The notes under the pieces were generated by a model. The model ran no database searches. It was not told where the DNA came from and saw only the letters and a program-made list of their open reading frames with translations. A program made the position numbers and the translations under genes. DNA of 64,000 bases from Amaranthus tricolor (Eukaryota > Streptophyta > Magnoliopsida > Caryophyllales > Amaranthaceae): positions 8,109,398-8,173,397 of the forward strand of contig NC_080057.1 of NCBI RefSeq assembly GCF_026212465.1, read 5' to 3'. Positions 38,601 to 49,524 of the stretch are shown piece after piece. Each line of letters starts with the position of its first letter. The stretch's first letter is position 1.

Positions 38601-41600
38601 GAACGATGAAGAATGAACAAGGATCAATAATCAATGAAGAATGAACGATGAAGAATGAACAAGGATAAATGGTCAATGAAGAATGAACGATGAAGAATGA
38701 ACAAGGATCAATGATCAATGACGAATGAACGATGAAGAATGAACAAGGATCAATGATCAATAAAGAATGAACGATGAAGAATGAACAAGGATCAATGATC
38801 AATGAAGAATGAACGATGAAGAATGAACAAGGATCAATTATCAATGACGAATGAACGATGAAGAATGAACAAGGATCAATGATCAATGAAGAATGAACGA
38901 TGAAGAATAAACAAGGATTAATGGTCAATGACGAATGAACGATGAAGAATGAACAAGGATCAATGATCAATGAAGGATGAACGATGAAGAATGAACAAGG
39001 ATCAATGATCAATGAAGAATGAACGATGAAGAATGAGCAAGGATCAATGATCAATGAAGAATGAACGATGAAGAATGAACAAGGATCAATGATCAATGAA
39101 GAATGAACGATGAAGAATGAACGATGAAGAATGAACAAGGATCAATGATCAATGAAGAATGAACGATGAAGAATGAACAAGGATCAATAGTCAATGACGA
39201 ATGAACGATGAAGAATGAACAAGGATCAATGATCAATGAAGAATGAACGATGAAGAATGAACAAGGATTAATGGTCAATGACGAATGAACGATGTAGAAT
39301 GAACAAGTATCAATGATCAATGAAGAATGAACGATGAAGAATGAACAAGGATCACTGATCAAAGAAGAATGAACGATGAAGAATGAACAAGGATCAATGA
39401 TCAATGAAGAATGAACGATGAAGAATGAACAACGATCAATGATCAATGAAGAATGAACAAGGATCAATTATCAATGAATAATGAACGATGAAGAATGAAA
39501 AAGGATTAATGGTCAATGTCGAATGAACGATGAAGAATGAACAAGGATCAATGATCAATGAAGAATGAACGATGAAGAATGAACAAGGATAAATGGTCAA
39601 TGAAGAATGAACGATGAAGAATGAACAAGGATAAATGGTCAATGAAGAATGAACGATGAAGAATTAACAAGGATCAATGATCAATGTCGAATGAACGATG
39701 AAGAATGAACAAGGATCAATGATCAATGAAGAATGAACGATAAAGAATGAACAAGGATCAATGATCAAAGAAGAATGAACGATGAAGAATGAACAAGGAT
39801 CAATGATCAATGAAGAATGAACGATGAAGAAGGAACACGGATTAATGGTCAATGACGAATGAACGATGAAGAATGAACAAGGATCAATGATCAATGAAGA
39901 ATGAACGATGAAGAATGAACAAGGATCAATGATCAATGAAGAATGAACGATGAAGAATGAACAAGGATCAATGATCAATGAAGAATGAACGATGAAGAAT
40001 GAACAAGGATCAATGATCAATGAAGAATGAACGATGAAGAATGAACGATGAACAATGAACAAGGATCAATTATCAATGAATAATGAACGATGAAGAATGA
40101 ACAAGGATTAATGGTCAATGTCGAATGAACGATGAAGAATGAACAAGGATAAATGATCAATGAAGAATGAACGATGAAGAATGAACAAGGATCAATGATC
40201 AATGAAGAATAAACGATGAAGAATGAACAAGGATCAATGAAGAATGACGAATGAACGATGAAGAATGAACAAGGATCAATGATCAATGAAGAATGAACGA
40301 TGAAGAATGAACAAGGATAAATGGTCAATGAAGAATGAACGATGAAGAATGAACAAGGATAAATGGTCAATGAAGAATGAACGATGAAGAATTAACAAGG
40401 ATCAATGATCAATGTCGAATGAACGATGAAGAATGAACAAGGATCAATGATCAATGAAGAATGAACGATGAAGAATGAACAAGGATAAATGGTCAATGAA
40501 GAATGAACGATGAAGAATGAACAAGGATCAATGATCAATGAAGAATTAACGATGAAGAATGAACAAGGATCAATGATCAATGAAGAATGAACGATGAAGA
40601 ATGAACGATGAAGAATGAACAAGGATCAATTATCAATGAATAATGAACGATGAAGAATGAACAAGGATTAATGGTCAATGTCGAATGAACGATGAAGAAT
40701 GAACAAGGATAAATGATCAATGAAGAATGAACGATGAAGAATGAACAAGGATCAATGATCAATGAAGAATAAACGATGAAGAATGCACAAGGATCAATGA
40801 AGAATGACGAATGAACGATGAAGAATGAACAAGGATCAATGAAGAATGACGAATGAACGATGAAGAATGAACAAGGATCAATGATCAATGAAGAATGAAC
40901 GATGAAGAATGAACAAGGATAAATGGTCAATGAAGAATGAACGATGAAGAATGAACAAGGATAAATGGTCAATGAAGAATGAACGATGAAGAATTAACAA
41001 GGATCAATGATCAATGTCGAATGAACGATGGAGAATGAACAAGGATCAATGATCAATGAAGAATGAACGATGAAGAATGAACAAGGGTCAATGATCAATA
41101 AAGAATGAACGATGAAGAATGAACAAGGATTAATGATCAATGAAGAATGAACGATGAAGAATGAATAAGGATTAATGATCAATAAAGAATGAACGATGAA
41201 GAATGAACAAGGATCAATGATCAATGAAGAATGAACGATGAAGAATAAACAAGGATAAATGGTCAATGACGAATGAACGATGAAGAATGAACAAGGATCA
41301 ATGATCAATGAAAAATGAACGATGAAGAATGAACAAGGATCAATGGTCAATGAAGAATGAACAAGGATCAATGATCAATGACGAATGAACGATGAAGAAT
41401 GAACAAGGATCAATGATCAATAAAGACTGAACGATGAAGAATAAACAAGGATTAATGGTCAATGACGAATGAACGATGAAGAATGAACAAGGATCAATAA
41501 TCAATGAAGAATGAACGATGAAGAATGAACAAGGATAAATGGTCAATGAAGAATGAACGATGAAGAATGAACAAGGATCAATGATCAATGACGAATGAAC

Positions 41601-42474
41601 GATGAAGAATGAACAAGGATCAATGATCAATAAAGAATGAACGATGAAGAATGAACAAGGATCAATGATCAATGAAGAATGAACGATGAAGAATGAACAA
41701 GGATCAATTATCAATGACGAATGAACGATGAAGAATGAACAAGGATCAATGATCAATGAAGAATGAACGATGAAGAATAAACAAGGATTAATGGTCAATG
41801 ACGAATGAACGATGAAGAATGAACAAGGATCAATGATCAATGAAGGATGAACGATGAAGAATGAACAAGGATCAATGATCAATGAAGAATGAACGATGAA
41901 GAATGAACAAGGATCAATGATCAATGAAGAATGAACGATGAAGAATGAACAAGGATCAATGATCAATGACAAATGAACGATGAAGAATGAACGATGAAGA
42001 ATAAACAAGGATTAATGGTCAATGACGAATGAACGATGAAGAATGAACAAGGATCAATGATCAATGAAGAATGAACGATGAAGAATGAACAAGGATCAAT
42101 AGTCAATGACGAATGAACGATGAAGAATGAACAAGGATCAATGATCAATGAAGAATGAACGATGAAGAATGAACAAGGATCAATAGTCAATGAAGAATGA
42201 ACAAGGATCAATGATCAATGAAGAATGAGCGATGAAGAATGAACAACGATCAATGATCAATGAAGAATGAACGATGAAGAATGAACAAGGATCAATGCTC
42301 AATGAAGAATGAACGATGAAGAATGAACAAGGATCAATTATCAATGAAGAATTTAACGATGAAAAATGAACAAGGATCAATGATCAATGAAGAATAAACG
42401 ATGAAGAATGAACAAGGATCAATGAAGAATGACGAATGAACGATGAAGAATGAACAAGGATCAATGATCAATGA
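32275..42474. repeat. 6.8-kb duplication shared by blocks D and E
   Basis: Order and sequence of variants in 32275-35697 recur at 39093-42474, with offsets alternating between 6818 and 6776 (one 42-bp monomer apart). Shared rare variants include a GGATCACTGATCAAAG monomer and a CAACGATC monomer. A nearer copy of part of this block, with offset 2912, links about 31610-32270 to 34522-35180. Confidence 0.85.
35698..36532 (+). mobile_element. Truncated E1-family element: 5' LTR plus primer site
   Basis: An 808-bp LTR (35698-36505) of the E1/E3 family is followed by a primer site with one extra base (TGGTATCAGAAGC, 36508-36520) and 12 bp of interior ending GGTGGATC, then directly by satellite. 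The rest of the element and its 3' LTR are missing. LTR variants such as TTTTTAGCTTCC, CTCTAGCC and TCTGTCCAAA are shared with E3 rather than E1. Because interior sequence follows, this is not a solo LTR. Confidence 0.92.
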
Positions 42475-45051
42475 AGAATGAACGATGAAGAATGAACAAA
42501 GATTAATGCTCAATGAAGAATGAACGATGAAGAATGAACAAGGATCAATGATCAATGAAGAATGAATGATGAAGAATGAACAAGGATTAATGGTCAATGA
42601 CGAATGAACGATGAAGAATGAACAAGGATCAATGATCAATGAAGAATGAACGATGAAGAATGAACAAGGATTAATGCTCAATGAAGAAGGAACGATGAAG
42701 AATGAACAAGGATCAATGATCAATGAAGAATGCACGATGAAGAATGAACAAGGATCAATGATCAATGAAGAATGAACGATGAAGAATGAACAAGGATTAA
42801 TGGTCAATGACGAATGAACGATGTAGAATGAACAAGGATCAATGATCAATATAGAATGAATGATGAAGAATGAACAAGGATCAATGATCAATGACGAATG
42901 AACGATGAAGAATGAACAAGGATCAATGATCAATGAAGAATGAACGATGAAGAATGAACAAGGATCAATGATCAATGACGAATGAACGATGAAGAATGAA
43001 CAAGGATCAATGGTCAATGACGAATGAACGATGAAGAATCAACAAGGATCAATGATCAATGAAGAATGAATGATGAGGAATGAACAAGGATCAATGATAA
43101 ATGAAGAATGAACGAAGAAGAATGAACGATGAAGAATGAACAAGGTTCAATTATCAATGAATAATGAACGATGAAGAATGAACAAGGATTAATGGTCAAT
43201 GTCGAATGAACGATGAAGAATGAACAAGGATCAATGATCAATGAAGAATGAACGATGAAAAATGAACAAGGATCAATGATCAATGAAGAATAAACGATGA
43301 AGAATGAACAAGGATCAATGAAGAATGACGAATGAACGATGAAGAATGAACAAGGATCAATGATCAATGACGAATGAACGATGAAGAATGAACAAAGATT
43401 AATGCTCAATGAAGAATGAACGATGAAGAATGAACAAGGATCAATGATCAATGAAGAATGAACAATGAAGAATGAACAAGGATCAATAGTCAATGACGAA
43501 TGAACGATGAAGAATGAACAAGGATCAATGATCAATGAAGAATGAACGATGAAGAATGAACAAGGATTAATGGTCAAAGACGAATGAACGATGAAGAATG
43601 AACAAGTATCAATGATCAATGAAGAATGAACGATGAAGAATGAACAAGGATCAATGATCAATGAAGAATGAATGATGAAGAATGAACAAGGATCAATAGT
43701 CAATGACGAATGAACGATGAAGAATGAACAAGGATCAATGATCAATGAATAATGAACGATGAAGAATGAAGAAGGATTAATGGTCAATGACGAATGAACG
43801 ATGAAGAATGAACAAGAATCAATGATCAATGAAGAATGAACGATGAAGAATGAACAAGGATCAATGATCAAAGAAGAATGAACGATGAAGAATGAACAAG
43901 GATCAATGATCAATGAAGAATGAACGATGAAGAATGAACAAGGATCAATGATCAATGAAGAATGAACGATGAAGAATGAACGATGAAGAATGAACAAGGA
44001 TCAATTATCAATGAATAATGAACGATGAAGAATGAACAAGCATTAATGGTCAATGTCGAATGAACGATGAAGAATGAACAAGGATCAATGATCAATGAAG
44101 AATGAACGATGAAGAATGAACAAGGATCAATGATCAATGAAGAATAAACGATGAAGAATGAACAAGGATCAATGAAGAATGACGAATGAACGATGAAGAA
44201 TGAACAAGGATCAATGATCAATGAAGAATGAACGATGAAGAATGAACAAGGATAAATGGTCAATGAAGAATGAACGATGAAGAATGAACAAGGATAAATG
44301 GTCAATGAAGAATGAACGATGAAGAATTAAGAAGGATCAATGATCAATGTCGAATGAACGATGAAGAATGAACAAGGATCAATGATCAATGAAGAATGAA
44401 CGATGAAGAATGAACAAGGGTCAATGATCAATGAAGAATGAACGATGAAGAATGAACAAGGATTAATGATCAATGAAGAATGAACGATGAAGAATGAACA
44501 AGGATTAATGATCAATAAAGAATGAACGATGAAGAATGAACAAGGATCAATGATCAATGAAGAATGAACGATGAAGAATAAACAAGGATTAATGGTCAAT
44601 GACGAATGAACGATGAAGAATGAACAAGGATCAATGATCAATGAAGAATGAAGAATGAACGATGAAGAATGAACAAGGATCAATGATCAATGAAGAATGA
44701 ATGATGAAGAATGAACAAGGATCAATAGGCAATGACGAATGAACGATGAAGAATGAACAAGGATCAATGATCAATGAATAATGAACTATGAAGAAGGAAC
44801 AAGGATTAATGGTCAATGACGAATGAACGATGAAGAATGAACAAGGATCAATGATCAATGAAGAATGAACGATGAAGAATGAACAAGGATCAATGATCAA
44901 AGAAGAATGAACGATGAAGAATGAACAAGGATCAATGATCAATGAAGAATGAACGATGAAGAATGAACAAGGATCAATGATCAATGAAGAATGAACGATG
45001 AAGAATGAACAAGGATCAATTATCAATGAATAATGAACGATGAAGAATGAA
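36533..45051. repeat. 42-bp satellite array, block E
   Basis: About 8.5 kb of satellite between the LTR fragment and E3. 39093-42474 is a copy of 32275-35697 and shows the uninserted state of the LTR-fragment site. 42950-42954 is an empty copy of the OUT target. About 44000-45030 resembles about 9640-10700 in block C, including the single extra heptamer. No gene. Confidence 0.97.
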
Positions 45052-45257
45052 TGATGTAAATGCTAATTCAAGACTTCCTAAATGATTAAGGAAGGAGAAG
45101 GACAAAAGAAAAGAAAGAAGAAGTAATTTGGACAGAATGTATATTTGAATGAAAATAGGACAACCAAAGCACAAGAACAAACTCAATGCAATAGTATTTA
45201 GGCTAGAGACAAGACAAACTCAATCTCCCCTAGTTTAATACTCAAGAACACACTCAA
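45052..45257 (-). repeat. Inverted LTR end at left border of E3, plus spacer
   Basis: 45052-45242 is a perfect reverse complement of 45258-45448. It starts TGATGTAAATGC, the complement of the LTR end GCATTTACATCA. 45243-45257 (CAAGAACACACTCAA) is a 15-bp spacer that continues the inverted LTR. The inverted and direct strands join within the shared 9-mer AGTATTAAA at 45258-45266. Confidence 0.93.
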
Positions 45258-45448
45258 AGTATTAAACTAGGGGAGATTGAGTTTGTCTTGTCTCTAGCCT
45301 AAATACTATTGCATTGAGTTTGTTCTTGTGCTTTGGTTGTCCTATTTTCATTCAAATATACATTCTGTCCAAATTACTTCTTCTTTCTTTTCTTTTGTCC
45401 TTCTCCTTCCTTAATCATTTAGGAAGTCTTGAATTAGCATTTACATCA
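45258..45448 (+). repeat. Partial 5' LTR of E3 (downstream end only)
   Basis: The last 191 bp of the LTR in direct orientation, ending TTTACATCA before the primer site. U3, including the candidate TATA motif, is missing on this side, so this copy probably lacks its own promoter. Confidence 0.9.
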
Positions 45449-45450
45449 TT

Positions 45451-45462
45451 TGGTATCAGAGC
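45451..45462 (+). other. Primer-binding site (tRNA-Met type), E3
   Basis: TGGTATCAGAGC, two bases after the LTR end. Confidence 0.93.
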
Positions 45463-45536
45463 TTTGGTATTTTAAAGAGTGTTTCAAAGTGTTAATTCAT
45501 TCAAAATAAACACAAAAAAAAAAAAAAAAAAAAACT

Positions 45537-47930
45537 ATGGCTGAAGAAAACCTCGCTGAGCTATTGAGATCAATCAATTTGAGGTTAGAAAGAATGGAGA
45601 AAAAAAATGAAGAGCGTGAGATTGAAAAACAAAAGCAAGATACAAGAATGGATGCTATGGCTGATATACTTTTAAAAGCTACAAGAAAAATTGGTGAGAT
45701 TGAAAATGAGGATTCTAGTAGTGGAAATAATTATAAATCTTTTGATGAAGATAGGGGGCTTAGAATTGATCTTCCAGAATTTGATGGAGGTCATGATAGC
45801 GAATCATTTCTTGATTGGCTAAGGCAAATTGAAACCGTGTTTGAATATAAGGAGTATGATGATAAAAAGAAGTTTAAGCTTGCTGTTCTTAAACTCACTA
45901 AACTTGCTGCCTTATGGTACGAAAATGTTAAAGCAAATAGAAGAAGAGAAGGAAAAAATAAAATAGACTCTTGGGAAAAATTTAAAAAAAAGATGAGGGA
46001 TAAATGGGTGAGTAAGGAGTATGAGCAGGAGCAATACTTGAAACTTACACATCTTTCACAAGAAAATGAGATGAGTGTGGAAGAATACATTAGAGAGTTT
46101 GAAAAACTATGTTTGATTTGTGATTTGCAAGAGAAGGAAGCCTTTAAAATTGCTCGTTTCATTAAAGGGCTGTCCAAAAATATTTGTAGAAAAGTGGAAG
46201 TTACTCATTATGCTTCTTTTAGTGATGTTTGCAAATTGGCTTTGAAATATGAAGCACAATCCAAGGAAGAGAAAGAGAAGGAAAAGCCTAAGTTTCCTTA
46301 CAAAGGTACTTCGAAGTTTACTCCTTCCAACTCAAAAGGGAGTACTTTTCAAAGTAAGGCTTTCCCATCTAGTTTTATAAGCGAAAAATCAAAAGAAAAG
46401 GCTGTTGTGTCGCCTAGTGAACTTGCAACAAGGAGGAAATGTTTTAAATGTCATGGAAGAGGACATATTGCTAGTGAATGTCCTAGCAAGGCTGTTTTAA
46501 CATCTACTCAGTGTGCTATTATGGATGAAGAGGAAAAAATGTATAATTTTGTGGCAAATGAAGTGGAAGATTTGGAGGATGATTATGAGGAGGAAATACA
46601 ACCAGAAGATGAGTACAATATGATGGTGGTTCGAAAAGTGCTATTTAGTGAGCCACAAGCTGATTTGAAGCAACGCCACAATTTGTTTCATACTAGATGC
46701 AAAATTAGAGAGAATACTTGCAATGTTATAGTTGATAGTGGTGCACAAACTGATGTAGTATCATCTGAAGTTGTGAGTAAGCTGAAGTTAGCTACTAGAG
46801 ATCATGAAGAACCTTACAAGTTGAATTGGTTGAATGATAGCATTGGAATAAGGGTGAGGAAGCAAGCTTTGGTTTCTTATTCTATTGGAGGCTTTGAAGA
46901 TGAAAGATGGTGCGATGTAATTCCCATGGATGCTTGTCACTTGCTGCTTGGAAGACCATGGCAATTTGATCACAATTCGGAGCATAGAGGAAAAAGTAAT
47001 GAGTATATTGTAACAAAAAAAGATGGTAGAAAAGTCAAATTAATTCCCTTACCCCCTAAAGTTGCTAAGAAAGAAAAAGACAAAAGCAACTATCTTGTAA
47101 CATGTAATGAGTTTGAAAAAATAGTGGATGAATATGGTGGTGGTTATGCTTTGGTTCTAAGGACCAAAGATCAGATTAGTACTTCTTGTGATAACTCATC
47201 TTCCTTAAATGAGTTATTAGAAGAGTACAAAGATGTATTTCCAAATGACTTGCCCAAGGGCCTCCCACCAATAAGAGGCATTGAGCACGCCATTGACTTG
47301 ATTCCTGGAGCACCTTTGCCAAATAAAGCTGCTTATAGATGTAACCCCGAGGAAAGTAAAGAGCTTGAGAGGCAAGTGAGTGAGTTGATTGAAAGGGGCT
47401 ACGTGAGAGAAAGTCTTAGTCCTTGTGCTGTCCCTGCCCTTTTAGTGCCTAAGAAAGATGGCACTTGGAGAATGTGTGTAGATAGTAGATCCATAAATAA
47501 CATAACCATCAAATACCGTTTTCCTATGCCTAGGTTGCAAGATATGCTTGATGAATTAAGTGGAGCCTTAGTCTTTTCAAAAATAGATTTAAGGAGTGGT
47601 TATCATCAAATGAGAATAAGGGAAGGGGATGAATGGAAAACTGCTTTTAAAACAAAACAAGGGTTATATGAGTGGTTAGTGATGCCATTTGGGCTTTGCA
47701 ATGCTCCAAGTTCTTTCATGAGGTTAATGAATGAGGTTCTCCGTCCTTTTCTTAATAATTTTGTTGTTGTTTACTTGGATGATATTCTAGTGTATAGTAA
47801 AAACAATGAAGACCATATGGTGCATTTGAAGAGGTTGTTTGAAAAATTGAGGGAAGTAAAGTTGTATGGAAAGCTTGAGAAGTGTTTTTTTATGACCCCT
47901 AGTGTCATTTTTGGGATACATTGTGACTAG
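45537..47930 (+). pseudogene. E3 gag-protease-RT, frameshifted
   Basis: Starts at the ATG after a 21-A run (45514-45534). In order: coiled N-terminus; gag capsid-like region (about 45759-46260); CCHC knuckle (46440-46481); acidic linker; aspartic protease with DSGAQTDVV (Asp at 46734) and HLLLGRPW; RT from about 47430, with catalytic Asp in KIDLRSGYHQ (47586) and YLDD (Asp pair 47778-47783). The frame is lost near 47902-47912 at a short T run. Loss of two T (or gain of one base) would explain it, because the RT motif FLGYIV continues in the next frame. Stop at 47930. The catalytic motifs of protease and RT that I checked are all present. Confidence 0.92.
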
Positions 47931-48951
47931 AGAAGGAGTGCAAGTAGATCCAGAAAAGGTTAAGGCAGTTAAGTCTTGGTTGGCTCCAACCAATGTGCAT
48001 GAGGTAAGGAGTTTTCATGGGCTTGCTTCTTTCTATAGGCGGTTCATTAGAAACTTCTCTTCTATTATGGCTCCCATTACCGAGTTAACAAAAAAGGGTG
48101 AATTTGAATGGACTGAAAATGCTCAAAGGGCTTTTGATAAAGTCAAATACATGCTTTGCAATGCACCTATACTTGTTCTCCCTGATTTTAACAACGTGTT
48201 TGAAGTAGAGTGTGATGCAAGTGGGGTTGGAATAGGGGCTGTCCTTATTCAAGAAAAGAAGCCAGTAAGTTTCTTTAGTGAGAAGTTAAGTGAGGCTAAA
48301 TTGAATTACTCTACTTATGATCGTGAATTTTATGCCATCGTTAGAGCTCTTGATCATTGGTCTCATTACCTTAGACCAAAACCCTTTGTTCTTCATTCTG
48401 ATCATGAAGCTTTAAAATTCATAAATGGGCAACAAAAACTTAATAAAAGACATGCAAAGTGGGTAGAATTTCTTCAATCATTTACCTTTAGCTCCAAATA
48501 TAAAGATGGAAAAAGTAATATTGTAGCTGATGCTTTATCTCGAAGAGCATACTTGCTTTCTATGGTGGATGCTAAGGTTTTGGGTTTTGAACAACTCAAG
48601 GAGTATTACAAAGATGATCCTGATTTTGCTAATGAATTTCCGAAGCTTCGCAAAAACAAGCTCATGCCTCGTTCTGATGGTCCGTTTAAAGTACTTGAGA
48701 GGGTAAATGATAATGCATACAAGATTGAACTTCCTGATGAGTTGATGGGTGTTAGTGCTACTTTTAATGTGGGCGATTTGTCACCGTACTTGGATGATTC
48801 AAGTTTGAGGACAAACTCTTCAAAAGAAGGAGAGAATGATCCAAGATCAAATACGTTATCTCATGAGCCGATTGCTTTAGTTCTTGAAGTACTTGGTTTT
48901 AATCCTTTTAAATCTGAATTTGTTACATGTCTAACTTGGGTTGAAGATTAA
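47902..48951 (+). pseudogene. E3 pol, second part: RT thumb, RNase H, integrase tail
   Basis: Continuation in the +1 frame, with no ATG of its own. RT thumb ([15 protein letters not shown]), RNase H (Asp in ECDASG at 48214; ADALSRR end near 48546), then YYKDDPDF. At about 48631-48645 the sequence jumps to [13 protein letters not shown], the integrase C-terminal GPY/F module. Comparison with OUT shows about 1.05 kb with the zinc-binding and DDE domains missing, without loss of frame. The frame crosses the 3' LTR border (48837) and ends at 48951. Confidence 0.92.
48822..48836 (+). other. Polypurine tract of E3
   Basis: AAAAGAAGGAGAGAA, directly against the LTR start TGATCC. Confidence 0.8.
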
Positions 48952-49524
48952 GTGAAGCTACATATATATTGGTTGGACGTCACTTTGATAGGTCCAAGTT
49001 TAGTTATGTTTTTTAAAGTCTTTTTACCACTTAAATCTGATTAATTAGCTACTGCATGCTTAGGGAACAACTTAAATCAGCCTAATGCATGCTTTGGAGG
49101 CTATTTAATGTTGTTTTGTGAGTTCCAATGCTTGTTCCCCATGCTTGGACGTCCCACCTTAATTTCTCTTGCTTTTTAGCTTCCTTTTGCTGTTGTAACT
49201 CTATTTAAAGAGAGCTATTCATGAATGAAAGTTCAGACTTGTTTTATGAATCAACCTTTGTGTTTTCTTCTTGCCTATCTTTGTGTTTGTCCAAGGTTAA
49301 CAAGAGTTCTTTAATACTTTGAGTGTGTTCTTGAGTATTAAACTAGGGGAGATTGAGTTTGTCTTGTCTCTAGCCTAAATACTATTGCATTGAGTTTGTT
49401 CTTGTGCTTTGGTTGTCCTATTTTCATTCAAATATACATTCTGTCCAAATTACTTCTTCTTTCTTTTCTTTTGTCCTTCTCCTTCCTTAATCATTTAGGA
49501 AGTCTTGAATTAGCATTTACATCA
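48837..49524 (+). repeat. 3' LTR of E3
   Basis: 688 bp, starting TGATCCAAGATC and ending TTTACATCA. It equals the E1 LTR minus its first 120 bp and one T. It contains the E1-family TATA-like motif CTATTTAAAG near 49200. The first 115 bp are also the end of the pol frame. Confidence 0.93.

Larger units (their letters stand above)
45052..49524 (+). mobile_element. Ty3/gypsy retrotransposon E3 with fold-back 5' end
   Basis: 4473 bp flanked by ATGAA (45047-45051 and 49525-49529). The right end is a 688-bp LTR (48837-49524). The left end is not a normal LTR but an inverted copy of its downstream part followed by the direct copy. The interior has a Met-type primer site, gag, protease, RT and RNase H. 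The integrase zinc and catalytic domains are deleted and a frameshift lies at the RT end. It is related by LTR and gag to E1/E2 and to the fragment at 35698. Confidence 0.92.

Noticed and set aside
45052..45448. DNA transposon terminal inverted repeat or MITE
   Set aside because: Both arms are the end of the E3-family LTR, and the direct arm leads straight into the Met-type primer site and gag.
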